Source of the DNA: Phycisphaerae bacterium
GTDB taxonomy: Bacteria > Planctomycetota > Phycisphaerae > UBA1845 > Fen-1342
Direction: 5' to 3'
NCBI GenBank assembly: GCA_028279405.1
Contig: JANQNU010000059.1
Location: 59,214 to 123,213, forward strand
Length of the DNA: 64,000 bases
In this document: positions 54,719 through 63,841 of the stretch, in pieces
Layout of the letters: every line of letters begins with the position of its first letter
Position numbering within the stretch: the first letter of the stretch is position 1
Notes under the pieces: generated by a model
The model's input: only the letters and a program-made list of their open reading frames with translations
Databases searched by the model: none
What the model was told of the DNA's origin: nothing
Position numbers and translations under genes: made by a program

Positions 54719-57700
54719 CTACTGCTGTTTCCGGATTTTCGCGCGGGTCGCCTCGATTGCAGCGTCGAGCTGCGGGTAGCGGTCGGCAGCCTCGTCCGCC
54801 GGCGTACGGTCGACGATCACGTTCGGAACGGCACCGTTATTCTCCATATCGACCTCGTGCGGGAGCGTGTACCAGCCCCGGAAGGGCATGCGGATACGCG
54901 AGCCGTCGATCAGGCCATAGGCGCCCGTGCTGATGACCGCGCCGAAGGTCGGCATACCGACCAGCGTCCCGCGGCCGAGGTTCTTGAAGGCATGCGAAAC
55001 GATTTCGGCGTTGGAGTAGCTGTATTGGTTGCACATCATGGTTGCCGGCTTGGTCCAGGCGTAGAAGATCAAGCGACCCTGCGGATAGCCGCGTTCCCCA
55101 CCACGACCGATGGTGAAGGCGTGCCGCTTGACGCTGAGCACGGCCATCACCCAATCCGCCGTCCAGCCGCCGCCATTGTTGCGCACATCGATGATCAGGC
55201 CGTCCTTGCCGTGGGCCGCGGCGTACAGGTCGCGCTCGAAGTTGTAGAACGCGCCTTCGGCCATCGCACGGATGTGCGTGTAGCCGATCCGTCCATCGGT
55301 CTGGGCCTCGACGTACCTGCGGTTCGCGTCCACCCACGCCCGGTAGCGTAGATTGTTGAACGCGCCAAACGCAATCGAGCGAATGCGCAGCATGCGCGTG
55401 CGGTTCGGATCCGCCTCAGCGGTGTCTTCGTCCTCCGCTTCGTCGTCGTCCTCTTCGTGCTCCTTGTCATTCTTCTTCTTCTCGGCCGCCTGCGCCGCGC
55501 GCTTCTCCGCCTGCTCCTGCTCGTATGCGATCCGCGCCGCCGACGGTGTGACGGCGAGCAGCACTTCGTCGCCGACGGTATTGATCAACGCCCGTTCGAT
55601 CGGCGACGCGGGGCCGACGTCGTGGCGGTTGACGGTCAGCAGAATGTCGCCGGGGAACAAGCGGCTCTCGTTACGGTCCGCCGGACCTTCCGCCAAGACC
55701 GACGCGACCTTGAGGCCGGGGCCCGGATGTGCTGCATCGAAGGTGACGCCGAGGTAGCCGACGGGCTCGCCTTCGATACCACTCGACGGCCCGCTCATCC
55801 CGAGGTGAGAACCGTTCAACTCGCCTTGGAGCATGTTGAACACGTCGTTGAACTCGGAATGGCTGCGGGTCTGCAGCGCTAGCGCGCGGTAGCGCGCGCT
55901 CAGTTCCGGCCAGTCGAGCCCCTTGAGCGTCGTGTGGTAAAAGCGCAGCCCGAGCTGCCGCGCGGCGTCGTCGAACTTCTGTGCGGCTTCAGCCAGGTGA
56001 TCGATGGTCATCCGAGCCCGGAAACCGTGGGTCTTGGCATCACCACCACCCAGCTTGCAGGAACCCGGCCGCCCCGAACGGTTGAAGAAAAGCCGTTTGC
56101 CGTTGAAAGCCCATTGCAGCGCGCCGTGTCCCCCGGAACGGATCCGCTTCTCCTCGCGACCGTTCCACTCGATCTGGTGCAGGTTGGTCTCTCCTTCGTG
56201 CGACGACGAGAAGATGAGCACTTTACCGGCCGGGTGCAGCGTGAAGTTGCCCTGGTCACCCGCGAGCGAGGTCACTCGCCGCAGACGCCGCCATGCCGAT
56301 TCGAGATCGTACTCAAAGACCTCTTCCTCAGCTTCATCTTCGTCGTCACCGTTGCCGTTGTCCCCGTCGTCGCCGTTGCCGTTCTTGCGTCGGCGCTTCT
56401 TTCGTTTCTTCTTCCCGTCCTCTTCATCTTCTGCATTCTCGTCATCATCCGCCTCGCCGTCGTCCGCCGTTGCATCCTTCTCTTCGACGGGTGGCGGCGT
56501 GTAGCCGTGGCGCGGGATGTCGTCGCTCGCGTCACACGTCTTCAACGGCTTGCGCTTGCCGGTCTGCTTCTCGCGCTGCTCGAAGTACTCCGCGAAACCG
56601 GCACTCGATTTTTGATCGAGGGCCGGCGAAAGAAAGACCAGGTAGAGGTCCGAATCGAACCCCTCGCGACGTGAGCTGAATGCGAGCATCTGCCCGTCTG
56701 CGGACCACCTCGGACCGAAGTCCGCGTCCGGGTGACGGGAGATGTTGACCGCGGCGCCGTCTCCCTCAGCGGGGACGATCCATACGTCGGGGTTGTACTC
56801 CGCGTCCTCGATCGCGTAAGCAAGCCACTTGCTATCAGGCGACCACGCATAGTCCGGGAAGTTGTAGCCGGCAACCACTCGGCGTTCGGTACCGGTCTTC
56901 AGCTCGCGAAGCCACAAGTCGCCGCGTGCCCGCGTGAACGCCAGCAGTCTGCCGTCCGGCGAGACGATCGGTGCCCGTTCCATCTCATCGCTCGATGTCA
57001 CTCGTACCACATCGAACTGCAATGACTCGGAAAGCGTCTTGGCCGGCTCCTCAGCCGACATCGCCCGATAGACCGCTTCGTGACCATCGCGATCGGAGAT
57101 GAAATAGAGGGCCTTGCCATCGGGCGTCCAGCTCACATGCCGGTCACGATAGGGCGAATGTGTCACGCGCCGGGTCGGCTGGTCTTCCGCGGTCGGGATG
57201 ACGAAGATCTCGCCGCGTACGACTAGTGCCAACTCCTTCCCATCCGGCGACACCTCGATCTCATCCGCCCCGCGCGTCATGGTCTCCGGGTCCAGCGTGT
57301 TCCATGCGTTGTCCGCCGGCGTGCGAATGTCGACCCGTTTCGGTGTGCCGTTCGGCAGATCCATCACGTACAACTGGTCCCAGTGCGTGAACGCCAGCGT
57401 CCGTCCGTCGGCTGCGACCGTCAGGTCACGCACGTCGTCAGTCTTCATTCGCGTCAGTTGCCGGGTGTTGCCGTCGAGCTTCTGTTCCCAGACGTTGCCT
57501 CGACCGTCGCGGTCCGAGATGTAGTAGATCGTCGCGCCATCGGGCGCCCATTGCGGCGAACGGTCCGTTCCGTCGAAATCCGTGACGCGCCGAAAGCTGT
57601 CAGCGGCGGTGTCGAAGATCCAGATATCGTGGTTGGCACTGCCGCGATAATTCTTGCGCCACCAACGCGAAGCACCGCGCGTGAACGCGATACGCCGCCC

Positions 57701-58216
57701 GTCCGGGCTGACACGTCCGTCGGCACCATACGCTTCGAAAGCACGGATCGGCTGACCGCCGTCGATGGAGACCTTGTAGGTCGCGGGCTCCCATATGACC
57801 TGCCCCTCCTTGCGCGCCTGGAAGTAGACGAACTTCCCGTCCGGAGACCAGGACGTCGGCAGTTCCGACCGGTCGCCCCAGGTCAGTCGACGAACGTTGT
57901 CGCCGTCTGCGTCCATCACGTATACGCAGTTGGAACCACTACGACCCGAGGCGTACGCGATCCGCTTGCCGTCAGGCGACCAGACGGGCCTGCTCTCGTC
58001 CGCGCGATGAACGGTCAGACGCGTCGCCATACCGCCGACGGCGGGAGCCGTCCAGATATCGCCGGCCCAGCGGAACGCCAACGCAGCCCCGTTTGGGGAC
58101 AGCGACAGGTCGCGAGCGAAACTGACGCGATCGCCACGCGCAGCAGGGGCCGTCCCGGCCAGACAAAAGAGCGTACAGACGGCAATAACAGCAGTAAATC
58201 GCGTACAGCGGTACAT
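54719..58216 (-). CDS. Exported tricorn-type protease (TolB-like propeller plus PDZ/S41 core)
   Basis: A 1165-residue protease related to archaeal tricorn. Start ATG 58216 with GGAAGGAAA upstream; signal peptide VIAVCTLFCLAGTAPAA. The N-terminal half is a beta-propeller with many SPDGK-type blades (WSPDGKRIAYAS, WTPDGKALYFIS). A long charged low-complexity insert (about 600-670) rich in Asp/Glu/Lys/Arg interrupts the second propeller region. The C-terminal half has ELNGSHLGM (Ser-His pair of tricorn), a PDZ-like region, a second charged insert, and YSYSNAEIVSHAFKNLG with the probable nucleophile Ser. Catalytic set appears intact. Operon with the downstream amidase. Confidence 0.88.
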   Translation of the reverse strand: MYRCTRFTAVIAVCTLFCLAGTAPAARGDRVSFARDLSLSPNGAALAFRWAGDIWTAPAVGGMATRLTVHRADESRPVWSPDGKRIAYASGRSGSNCVYVMDADGDNVRRLTWGDRSELPTSWSPDGKFVYFQARKEGQVIWEPATYKVSIDGGQPIRAFEAYGADGRVSPDGRRIAFTRGASRWWRKNYRGSANHDIWIFDTAADSFRRVTDFDGTDRSPQWAPDGATIYYISDRDGRGNVWEQKLDGNTRQLTRMKTDDVRDLTVAADGRTLAFTHWDQLYVMDLPNGTPKRVDIRTPADNAWNTLDPETMTRGADEIEVSPDGKELALVVRGEIFVIPTAEDQPTRRVTHSPYRDRHVSWTPDGKALYFISDRDGHEAVYRAMSAEEPAKTLSESLQFDVVRVTSSDEMERAPIVSPDGRLLAFTRARGDLWLRELKTGTERRVVAGYNFPDYAWSPDSKWLAYAIEDAEYNPDVWIVPAEGDGAAVNISRHPDADFGPRWSADGQMLAFSSRREGFDSDLYLVFLSPALDQKSSAGFAEYFEQREKQTGKRKPLKTCDASDDIPRHGYTPPPVEEKDATADDGEADDDENAEDEEDGKKKRKKRRRKNGNGDDGDNGNGDDEDEAEEEVFEYDLESAWRRLRRVTSLAGDQGNFTLHPAGKVLIFSSSHEGETNLHQIEWNGREEKRIRSGGHGALQWAFNGKRLFFNRSGRPGSCKLGGGDAKTHGFRARMTIDHLAEAAQKFDDAARQLGLRFYHTTLKGLDWPELSARYRALALQTRSHSEFNDVFNMLQGELNGSHLGMSGPSSGIEGEPVGYLGVTFDAAHPGPGLKVASVLAEGPADRNESRLFPGDILLTVNRHDVGPASPIERALINTVGDEVLLAVTPSAARIAYEQEQAEKRAAQAAEKKKNDKEHEEDDDEAEDEDTAEADPNRTRMLRIRSIAFGAFNNLRYRAWVDANRRYVEAQTDGRIGYTHIRAMAEGAFYNFERDLYAAAHGKDGLIIDVRNNGGGWTADWVMAVLSVKRHAFTIGRGGERGYPQGRLIFYAWTKPATMMCNQYSYSNAEIVSHAFKNLGRGTLVGMPTFGAVISTGAYGLIDGSRIRMPFRGWYTLPHEVDMENNGAVPNVIVDRTPADEAADRYPQLDAAIEATRAKIRKQQ

Positions 58217-58336
58217 GGGTATGTTTCCTTCCCGGTTCGGAGACAGAGCGCGCGTGCGGGCGCCGTGCGGTTCAGCCATTGATTAGGACGGGTTGGCCCC
58301 GGAGTTCCTGGCAGAAACCACGGCCGGCCGGTCGAA

Positions 58337-60136
58337 TCACCCGTCGCCGGGCTCGAGGATGACCATAAAGGCCTTCTGCGGCACGTCGACGCGACCCACT
58401 GTCTTCATCCGTTTCTTCCCTTCCTTCTGCTTCTCAAGCAGCTTGCGTTTACGGGTGACGTCGCCGCCGTAGCATTTGGCGGTCACGTTCTTGCGCAGGG
58501 CCTTGATGGTCTCGCGCGCGATGATCTTGGCCCCGATCGCCGCCTGCAGCGGGATTTCGAATTGGTGCCGCGGGATTTCCTGGCGTAGCCGTTCAATGAT
58601 CCGTCGACCGCGACGGTAGGACGCCGAGCGGTGGCAAATCACACTCAGGGCATCGACCGGTACGCCGTTGACCAGGATGTCGAGCTTGACCAGGTCGCTG
58701 GGCTCGAAACGGTCCACGTGGTAGTCCATCGTTCCATAGCCGCGCGTGGCACTCTTCAGAATGTCGTAGAAGTCGTAGAGAATCTCGCCGAACGGGATGT
58801 CGTAGCTGAGCATGACGCGCGTTTCGGAGAGATACTCGGTCTTTTTGTAGACGCCGCGCCGCTGTTCGGCCAGTTTCATGATCAGACCGACGCAGTCGAC
58901 CGGGATGATCACCTGCAAATCGACGATCGCCTCCCGGATCTCTTCGACGTCCCCAAGGGTCGGCAGGTCGCTGGCCGCATCGACGCGCACCACATCGCCG
59001 CCGTGCATCAGAACCTCATACGTGACGCTCGGGGCCGTCTGAACGACATCCACGCCGCACTCGCGCTCGAGGCGCTCCTGGACGATGTCCATATGCAGCA
59101 GCCCGAGGAAACCGCAGCGAAAACCGAAGCCGAGCGCGTCACTATGCTCCGGCTGAAAGGTGAACGAGGCATCGTTGAGGCTCAGCCGTTCGAGTGCGCT
59201 GCGCAGTTCGTCGTAGCCCTCGCCGCTCGCGGGATAGAAATCGCAAAACACCATCTGCAGCGGCGGGTCGTACCCGGCCAGCGGCTCGCTTGCGGGCGAC
59301 ACCGCGTCTGTCACCGTGTCGCCGACGGTCACGTCCTGCAGCCGCTTGATACTCGCGACCATGTAGCCGACCTCGCCCGCAGCGAGCGTGTCGACCGCGG
59401 TCATCTTCGGCCGGAACTTGCCGAGCTCGGTAATCACGTAGTGCCGTTCGCGCCCCATCAGCAGGATCTTCTGCCCCTTGCGAATCGTCCCGTTTACCAC
59501 GCGGACGTAGCAGATGACACCACGGTAATCGTCGTATTCAGAATCGAACACCAGCGCCTGAAGCGGCGCCGCCGGGTCCCCGGCAGGGGGCGGCAGGCAT
59601 TTCACGATCGCCTTGAACAGCTCCGCGATGCCGACGCCGGACTTAGCGGAGACGAACTGCACCTCGTCCATGCTGATCCCGAGCACGTGCTCGATCTCGA
59701 TCGCCGTATCTTCCGGCTGCGCCCCCGGCAGGTCGATCTTGTTGACGACCGGGATGATGTAGAGGTCGCCGCCGACCGCCGCGTAGGCGTTCGCGACCGT
59801 CTGCGCCTGAACGCCTTGTGTCGAGTCGACGACCAGCAGGGCCCCCTCGCAGGCTGCGAGCGACCGCGACACCTCATAGTGAAAATCGACATGCCCCGGC
59901 GTGTCGATCAGATTCAGCAGGTAGTCATCCCCGTCGATCTTGGCATCGATGCTGACGGCGCTGGCTTTGATCGTGATCCCGCGCTCGCGCTCGAGGTCCA
60001 TGTCGTCGAGCAACTGCGCTTTCAGTTCACGCTCCGACACCGCTCCGCTGAGTTGGAGCAGGCGGTCTGCAAGCGTGCTCTTGCCGTGGTCGATGTGCGC
60101 CACGATTGAGAAGTTCCGAATTTTCGATTGGTCCAT
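58337..60136 (-). CDS. lepA: Elongation factor 4 (LepA)
   Basis: Ribosome-associated GTPase of 599 residues. Start ATG 60136 opens MDQSKIRNFSIVAHIDHGKS, the normal LepA N-terminus; ATG 60151 adds five residues and is a valid alternative, while the frame further upstream is not credible. G1 AHIDHGKST, G3 DTPGHVDF, G4 NKIDLPGA. C-terminal LepA domain with CYGGDVTRKRKLLEKQKEGK. Long plus-strand frame overlapping it is antisense shadow. Assignment firm. Confidence 0.96.
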   Translation of the reverse strand: MDQSKIRNFSIVAHIDHGKSTLADRLLQLSGAVSERELKAQLLDDMDLERERGITIKASAVSIDAKIDGDDYLLNLIDTPGHVDFHYEVSRSLAACEGALLVVDSTQGVQAQTVANAYAAVGGDLYIIPVVNKIDLPGAQPEDTAIEIEHVLGISMDEVQFVSAKSGVGIAELFKAIVKCLPPPAGDPAAPLQALVFDSEYDDYRGVICYVRVVNGTIRKGQKILLMGRERHYVITELGKFRPKMTAVDTLAAGEVGYMVASIKRLQDVTVGDTVTDAVSPASEPLAGYDPPLQMVFCDFYPASGEGYDELRSALERLSLNDASFTFQPEHSDALGFGFRCGFLGLLHMDIVQERLERECGVDVVQTAPSVTYEVLMHGGDVVRVDAASDLPTLGDVEEIREAIVDLQVIIPVDCVGLIMKLAEQRRGVYKKTEYLSETRVMLSYDIPFGEILYDFYDILKSATRGYGTMDYHVDRFEPSDLVKLDILVNGVPVDALSVICHRSASYRRGRRIIERLRQEIPRHQFEIPLQAAIGAKIIARETIKALRKNVTAKCYGGDVTRKRKLLEKQKEGKKRMKTVGRVDVPQKAFMVILEPGDG

Positions 60137-60282
60137 GCGCGGTGAATCCATTGCCCGACCCGGAAGCCGGGTGCGATCCATCCCGGCACGAAAAGCCGGC
60201 ATTATAGCTGGAACCCCATCAGTTGGCGCGGGCGCGCGCGCCGCGAATACGTGCCTATCCGCGAGTCGTAACGGCGATCGAC

Positions 60283-60319
60283 GGGGCAGTCCCCACTCCC
60301 AAGATGGGATGGGGCACCT
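60283..60319. repeat. GGGG(A/T)GGGGCAC-type dyad repeat
   Basis: GTCCCCACTCCCAAGATGGG followed by ATGGGGCACC: same dyad family as near 18150 and 35163, between lepA and a secreted gene on the same strand. Confidence 0.6.
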
Positions 60320-60352
60320 CGCTGACGTCCGGCGCAGGCGTTCAACGCGACA

Positions 60353-60387
60353 AGAAAAAAGCCCCGACTTCACCTGGAAGCCGGGGC
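60353..60387 (-). terminator. Rho-independent terminator
   Basis: On the minus strand GCCCCGGCTTC, loop CAGGT, GAAGTCGGGGC (11-base stem with one G-T pair) followed by TTTTTTCTT. Textbook intrinsic terminator 30 bases after the stop of the secreted gene 60418-61059. Confidence 0.9.
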
Positions 60388-60417
60388 GGGTGGTTGTGGC
60401 GCATCGATCGTTTCGCG

Positions 60418-61059
60418 TTACCGTCGGAAGCCGCGACGGACGATGCGGGGACCGCTGCGACGGTCAAGGTCACGTCGGCTGACCAGTCGGCCGGGGCTGA
60501 TCCGCGGGCTGCGGAGCGTTCGGCCGGCGGGTCGGAGCAAACGCGGGCCACGGCTATTCCGGGCACGCGTCTCCGTATCGACCCGTCCGAAACGGTCGGA
60601 CCGACCGGCCGCCTCCGAGACGGCGACACTGCCGTTGCGTCCGGTGCGGGTGGCGCCCGAGGCGGTCGCCTCCCGGCTGATCGGACCCTGGCTCACGGTG
60701 CGGCCGACGCTGTGCGCGACCTCGCCGTTAGTGCCGATGCTGAGGTTGAAGTTCGTCGCCAGCGCCGGTCCGAAACGGGGCGCGATCGCGTGGCTTACGG
60801 ACAGCGACAGCCCGTCTTCGTCGACACCAACCGCAACACCGCGGGCGGTGCTGATTCGGCCGCTGCGACTGTCCGTGCGAGCGAACCCGATATCGCCCTG
60901 ATAGCCGGCGGTCGCCGTCGCGGTGCCGTTTCGGTTGAACCGGCCATTGCCGGCGGTCGCAGACGTGTCGGCCTCACTGGCCAGCACGGTCCCCGACAAA
61001 CCCAGCCCGAGCAGGCTGCTCATCGAAAGCGTCTTGAACCAGTGCATCATCCGTTTCAT
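60418..61059 (-). CDS. Exported Ser/Thr/Arg-rich protein, unknown
   Basis: A 213-residue secreted protein. Start ATG 61059 with GAGGAGA upstream; signal peptide LSMSSLLGLGLSGTVLAS. The mature region is rich in Ser, Thr, Gly and Arg, with motifs such as ARTDSRSGRISTARG and a C-terminal basic tail of alternating Arg. No enzyme motif. Similar in composition and arrangement to the next upstream gene, with which it seems to be a diverged pair. Ends with a strong terminator. Confidence 0.75.
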   Translation of the reverse strand: MKRMMHWFKTLSMSSLLGLGLSGTVLASEADTSATAGNGRFNRNGTATATAGYQGDIGFARTDSRSGRISTARGVAVGVDEDGLSLSVSHAIAPRFGPALATNFNLSIGTNGEVAHSVGRTVSQGPISREATASGATRTGRNGSVAVSEAAGRSDRFGRVDTETRARNSRGPRLLRPAGRTLRSPRISPGRLVSRRDLDRRSGPRIVRRGFRR

Positions 61060-61200
61060 TGCGTTTCTCCTCGGTATGGAACCGTCCGATCTCTGTCGTT
61101 CCTGTCGCACTGATGGACGTTCGGGCAGGGGGGAGTATTCACCAAAAATTGGACTGGTGCGGTTCTTGAAGGGAACGCCCACGCTTCGATGGGAACATGC

Positions 61201-61235
61201 CTAAAGAAAAGGGCGGGCCCCAAAGGAGCCCACCC
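61201..61235 (-). terminator. Rho-independent terminator
   Basis: On the minus strand GGGTGGGC, loop, GCCCGCCC (eight-base stem with one G-T pair) followed by TTTTCTTT, 33 bases after the stop of the gene at 61268-61981. Confidence 0.88.
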
Positions 61236-61267
61236 AGACGGTGGTCAGAGGGTTGTGAACGGCGGTG

Positions 61268-61981
61268 TTACCGGAGTCCGATCACTCGGCGAACCCGCAG
61301 GGTTCGGCCGGCATGGACGCGGTTGTCGGCCACCACGCCAACCCGCAATCCGCGAACCCGGCGTCGGATGGTGACGTCGCGTCCGTTGGCCACTGCGCGG
61401 GCCCGGAAGCCGGCGTCGCTGACAGCCTCGACGTCACTGTGGGCCACGCGGCCATAGCTGTCGGCGAGGGCGTCGCTGTTGCTGATCGCGTCGCCGCCGA
61501 ACTCGCCGCGACTGATCGCTCGGCTGCCCGAGACCGACACGCCGAACTCGCTCAAGGCGGTCGACACGCTTCGGCTGACCGCTCGGCCGCGGAACGTACC
61601 GCGGGCAGTCGCGTCGCTATTGCTCAGCGCGACCCCGCCGACCGTGGCAGCGACACTTTCGCTGTCCGCGATGGCGTTTCCGCCGAAGGAGCCGCGGGCG
61701 TCCGCGATCGAGTTGCTGACCGCCAAACCGCGGTCAGCGGTCGCGACCGAGCGGCTATCCGCAAACCCGCGACGATTGCCGATCGCGGTCGAGTGCGACT
61801 CGGCTCGGCCCCGTCGGGTGGCGGCTGCGATCGACAGCGAGCGGCCGTTGCCGACCGAGGTCGCGGTCGAGGACGCCGACCCGCCACGGGTGGCGATCGC
61901 GACCGAGCGGGCCTCACCCGCGAAAGCGACCGTGCCGGCCATCAAGAAGAATCCCGAGATCGTTGCCAGCAGGCGTTTCAT
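61268..61981 (-). CDS. Exported repeat protein, Ala/Ser/Gly-rich, YadA-head-like pattern
   Basis: A 237-residue secreted protein. Start ATG 61981 preceded by AAGGAG; signal peptide LLATISGFFLMAGTVAFA. The mature part is a chain of short repeats, roughly A-x-S-x-S-x-A-x-A-x-x-G (for example GGNAIADSESVAATVGGVAL), with alternating small residues as in left-handed beta-roll heads of trimeric adhesins. A basic C-terminus (IRRRVRGLRVGVV) ends it. No membrane anchor. Paralog-like to the gene at 60418. Own terminator downstream. Confidence 0.75.
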   Translation of the reverse strand: MKRLLATISGFFLMAGTVAFAGEARSVAIATRGGSASSTATSVGNGRSLSIAAATRRGRAESHSTAIGNRRGFADSRSVATADRGLAVSNSIADARGSFGGNAIADSESVAATVGGVALSNSDATARGTFRGRAVSRSVSTALSEFGVSVSGSRAISRGEFGGDAISNSDALADSYGRVAHSDVEAVSDAGFRARAVANGRDVTIRRRVRGLRVGVVADNRVHAGRTLRVRRVIGLR

Positions 61982-62169
61982 GATCGTCTCCTTATCGAGT
62001 GTTCTCTGCGTCCTTTCGTGACCGTCCATCGCGGTCGCACTGTCGGACGCGGGAATCGGCAGGACTATTCAGCGAAATTCCGCCATAATGAGCCCGGACG
62101 GCCGGAAATCGCCAATATCCGCGTCCGTCGCGGAAAACGGTCGCCTTTTGCAGAAAAGCCGGAAATCGT

Positions 62170-62793
62170 GTGAATAACATGGCGCGCTCGGACGTCGACC
62201 AAGAGGAACTCCGTCTGCTCCAGGCCGTCGCTAACGGCGACGCGGACGCAGGCCAAACGCTCTACGAACGGCACCGCGATTACGTCTATCGCGTCGCCCT
62301 TCGAGTTACCGGACGTCATGAGGACGCCATGGACGTAGTTCAGGACAGCTTCATCAAGGCGTTTCGAAGCGTGGATAACTTCGCGCGGCAATCGCGTTTT
62401 CGGACGTGGATTGCGCGGATCGCAGCCAATCGGTCCCTGGACCTGCTACGGAAACGGAAGGTTCGTCTGGCGGTGCCGATCGATGGCGGTGACGACCGGA
62501 AGGTCGAGATCCCCGATCGCGACGCGAGCGGGGCGTTCGCGGGAAGGGTCGAGAAGAACCTTGAACAGAACGAACTGCTGGCCCGTCTACAGGATGCGAT
62601 CGAAACACTGCCGGCCGACCAACGGTCGGTGTTTTCGTTGTACGCAAGCGGCGAGATGACCTACGGCGAGATCGCGGAGGCGCTCGGAATTCCGATCGGG
62701 ACGGTGATGAGCCGACTCTATCACGCACGGCGCAAACTGCGCGCGGCGCTGCCCGATCTCGCGGCTGCGCTTACTACCGAGAACGAATCATGA
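62170..62793 (+). CDS. ECF-family sigma-70 factor
   Basis: A 207-residue extracytoplasmic-function sigma factor. Start is GTG 62170, five bases after GGAA; ATG 62179 is an alternative. Region 2 has HEDAMDVVQDSFIKAFRS with RFRTWIARIAANRSLDLLRK; region 4 has MTYGEIAEALGIPIGTVMSR. Diverges from a secreted repeat-protein gene across 188 bases. Stop overlaps the ATG of the next gene (ATGA), a putative anti-sigma factor. Confidence 0.92.
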   Translation: MNNMARSDVDQEELRLLQAVANGDADAGQTLYERHRDYVYRVALRVTGRHEDAMDVVQDSFIKAFRSVDNFARQSRFRTWIARIAANRSLDLLRKRKVRLAVPIDGGDDRKVEIPDRDASGAFAGRVEKNLEQNELLARLQDAIETLPADQRSVFSLYASGEMTYGEIAEALGIPIGTVMSRLYHARRKLRAALPDLAAALTTENES

Positions 62794-63308
62794 GCACGCA
62801 GGAAATGAACAAGCTGGTCGAAGCATTGCGTGACGGTCGGATCGACGAGCTGACGCCGACTGAAATGGATGCGCTGGAGAACTATCTCGACGCGCACCCT
62901 GAGTCGGCCGCATTGCTCGCAAATGAAACCCCGGCCGCGGACGAACTGCTGTCGCTCGCGCAACTCCCGACGGAAGCGCCTTCCGATCAGGAGTGGGACG
63001 CGACGTGGCAAACCGTCGCGCGAGAATCCAACCTGGCGCGATCCAGCGGATCGTCAGCCAGACCGCGATTTCTCCCGCGATTCTCTTTTGCGTGGTCATC
63101 CGCCGTCGCAGCGGCGATCTGCCTGGTAATGGTAGGGGCGTGGTCGTTTTTCGGGCCGACGTCCGTTACGGAGACGATTCTGCTCGACCCCGACGTGGAG
63201 ATCCACTCGATCGAAGTCTTCGGCGACGACTCGTCATTCGTGCTCGAAGCCAATCGCGACGAGGTCGACCATTTCGCCGTCATCTGGGTCATGGAGGAAA
63301 CAGGCTGA
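62790..63308 (+). CDS. Putative membrane anti-sigma factor (non-zinc type)
   Basis: A 172-residue product with a helical acidic N-terminus (about 1-75), one membrane helix (about 100-123, SAVAAAICLVMVGAWSFF) and a small outer domain. Position directly after, and overlapping by four bases, an ECF sigma gene suggests anti-sigma function. The usual HxxxCxxC zinc motif is absent, so binding must use a different surface if the role is right. Confidence 0.75.
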   Translation: MSTQEMNKLVEALRDGRIDELTPTEMDALENYLDAHPESAALLANETPAADELLSLAQLPTEAPSDQEWDATWQTVARESNLARSSGSSARPRFLPRFSFAWSSAVAAAICLVMVGAWSFFGPTSVTETILLDPDVEIHSIEVFGDDSSFVLEANRDEVDHFAVIWVMEETG

Positions 63309-63346
63309 TGCAGGGAGTGCGAACACGGCAAAGAAAGGGGACAGAC

Positions 63347-63841
63347 ATGCACATGCACAGGATATGGAGACGCAACACAAACTACCTGTTGGCTGCGGTT
63401 GCCGTCGCGACATTCGCTTTCGCACCGCCTGCGCACGGGACCGAATCGAACACGTTGACGACCATCGCCGACGGGACAACGGTCAAGATCATCGCGATCC
63501 GCGCTACCAAGAAGAACGCCAAGATCGCGCCCGAACTCCGTGCGCTCGCGAAAAAGCTGAAGTCGCAGTTCCAGTACACCGGCTTTGCTATCGAGTCGAA
63601 GGCGGCCAAGAAAGTGGCGGTGGGCAAGCCGTTCAGCGCCAAAGCGATGAAGACGTTCGAGGTCAAGATCACGCCGAAGAAGATCGCCGGCAACCGCGTC
63701 ACGCTGGAGGTGGTCGTCGTCGAAAAGGGGGCCAAGCGCTTGAACACCGTCTACACGATCAGTAAGGGCCGCTACCAGCTCGCCGGCGGCTGGAAGGTGA
63801 GCGGCGGAGATGCACTGATCATCGCGGTGACGGCCCAATAG
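63347..63841 (+). CDS. Exported Lys-rich protein, unknown
   Basis: A 164-residue secreted protein at the end of the sigma/anti-sigma operon. ATG 63347 is preferred because AAAGGGG lies six bases upstream; an in-frame ATG at 63308 overlaps the previous stop by one base. Signal peptide (YLLAAVAVATFAFAPPAHG), then a basic domain with IAPELRALAKKLKSQFQYTG and VTLEVVVVEKGAKR. No recognised family. Likely controlled with or by the sigma factor. Confidence 0.72.
   Translation: MHMHRIWRRNTNYLLAAVAVATFAFAPPAHGTESNTLTTIADGTTVKIIAIRATKKNAKIAPELRALAKKLKSQFQYTGFAIESKAAKKVAVGKPFSAKAMKTFEVKITPKKIAGNRVTLEVVVVEKGAKRLNTVYTISKGRYQLAGGWKVSGGDALIIAVTAQ

Noticed and set aside
58631..60109. 492-residue plus-strand frame antisense to lepA
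   Set aside because: Shadow of an intact LepA with all GTPase motifs.
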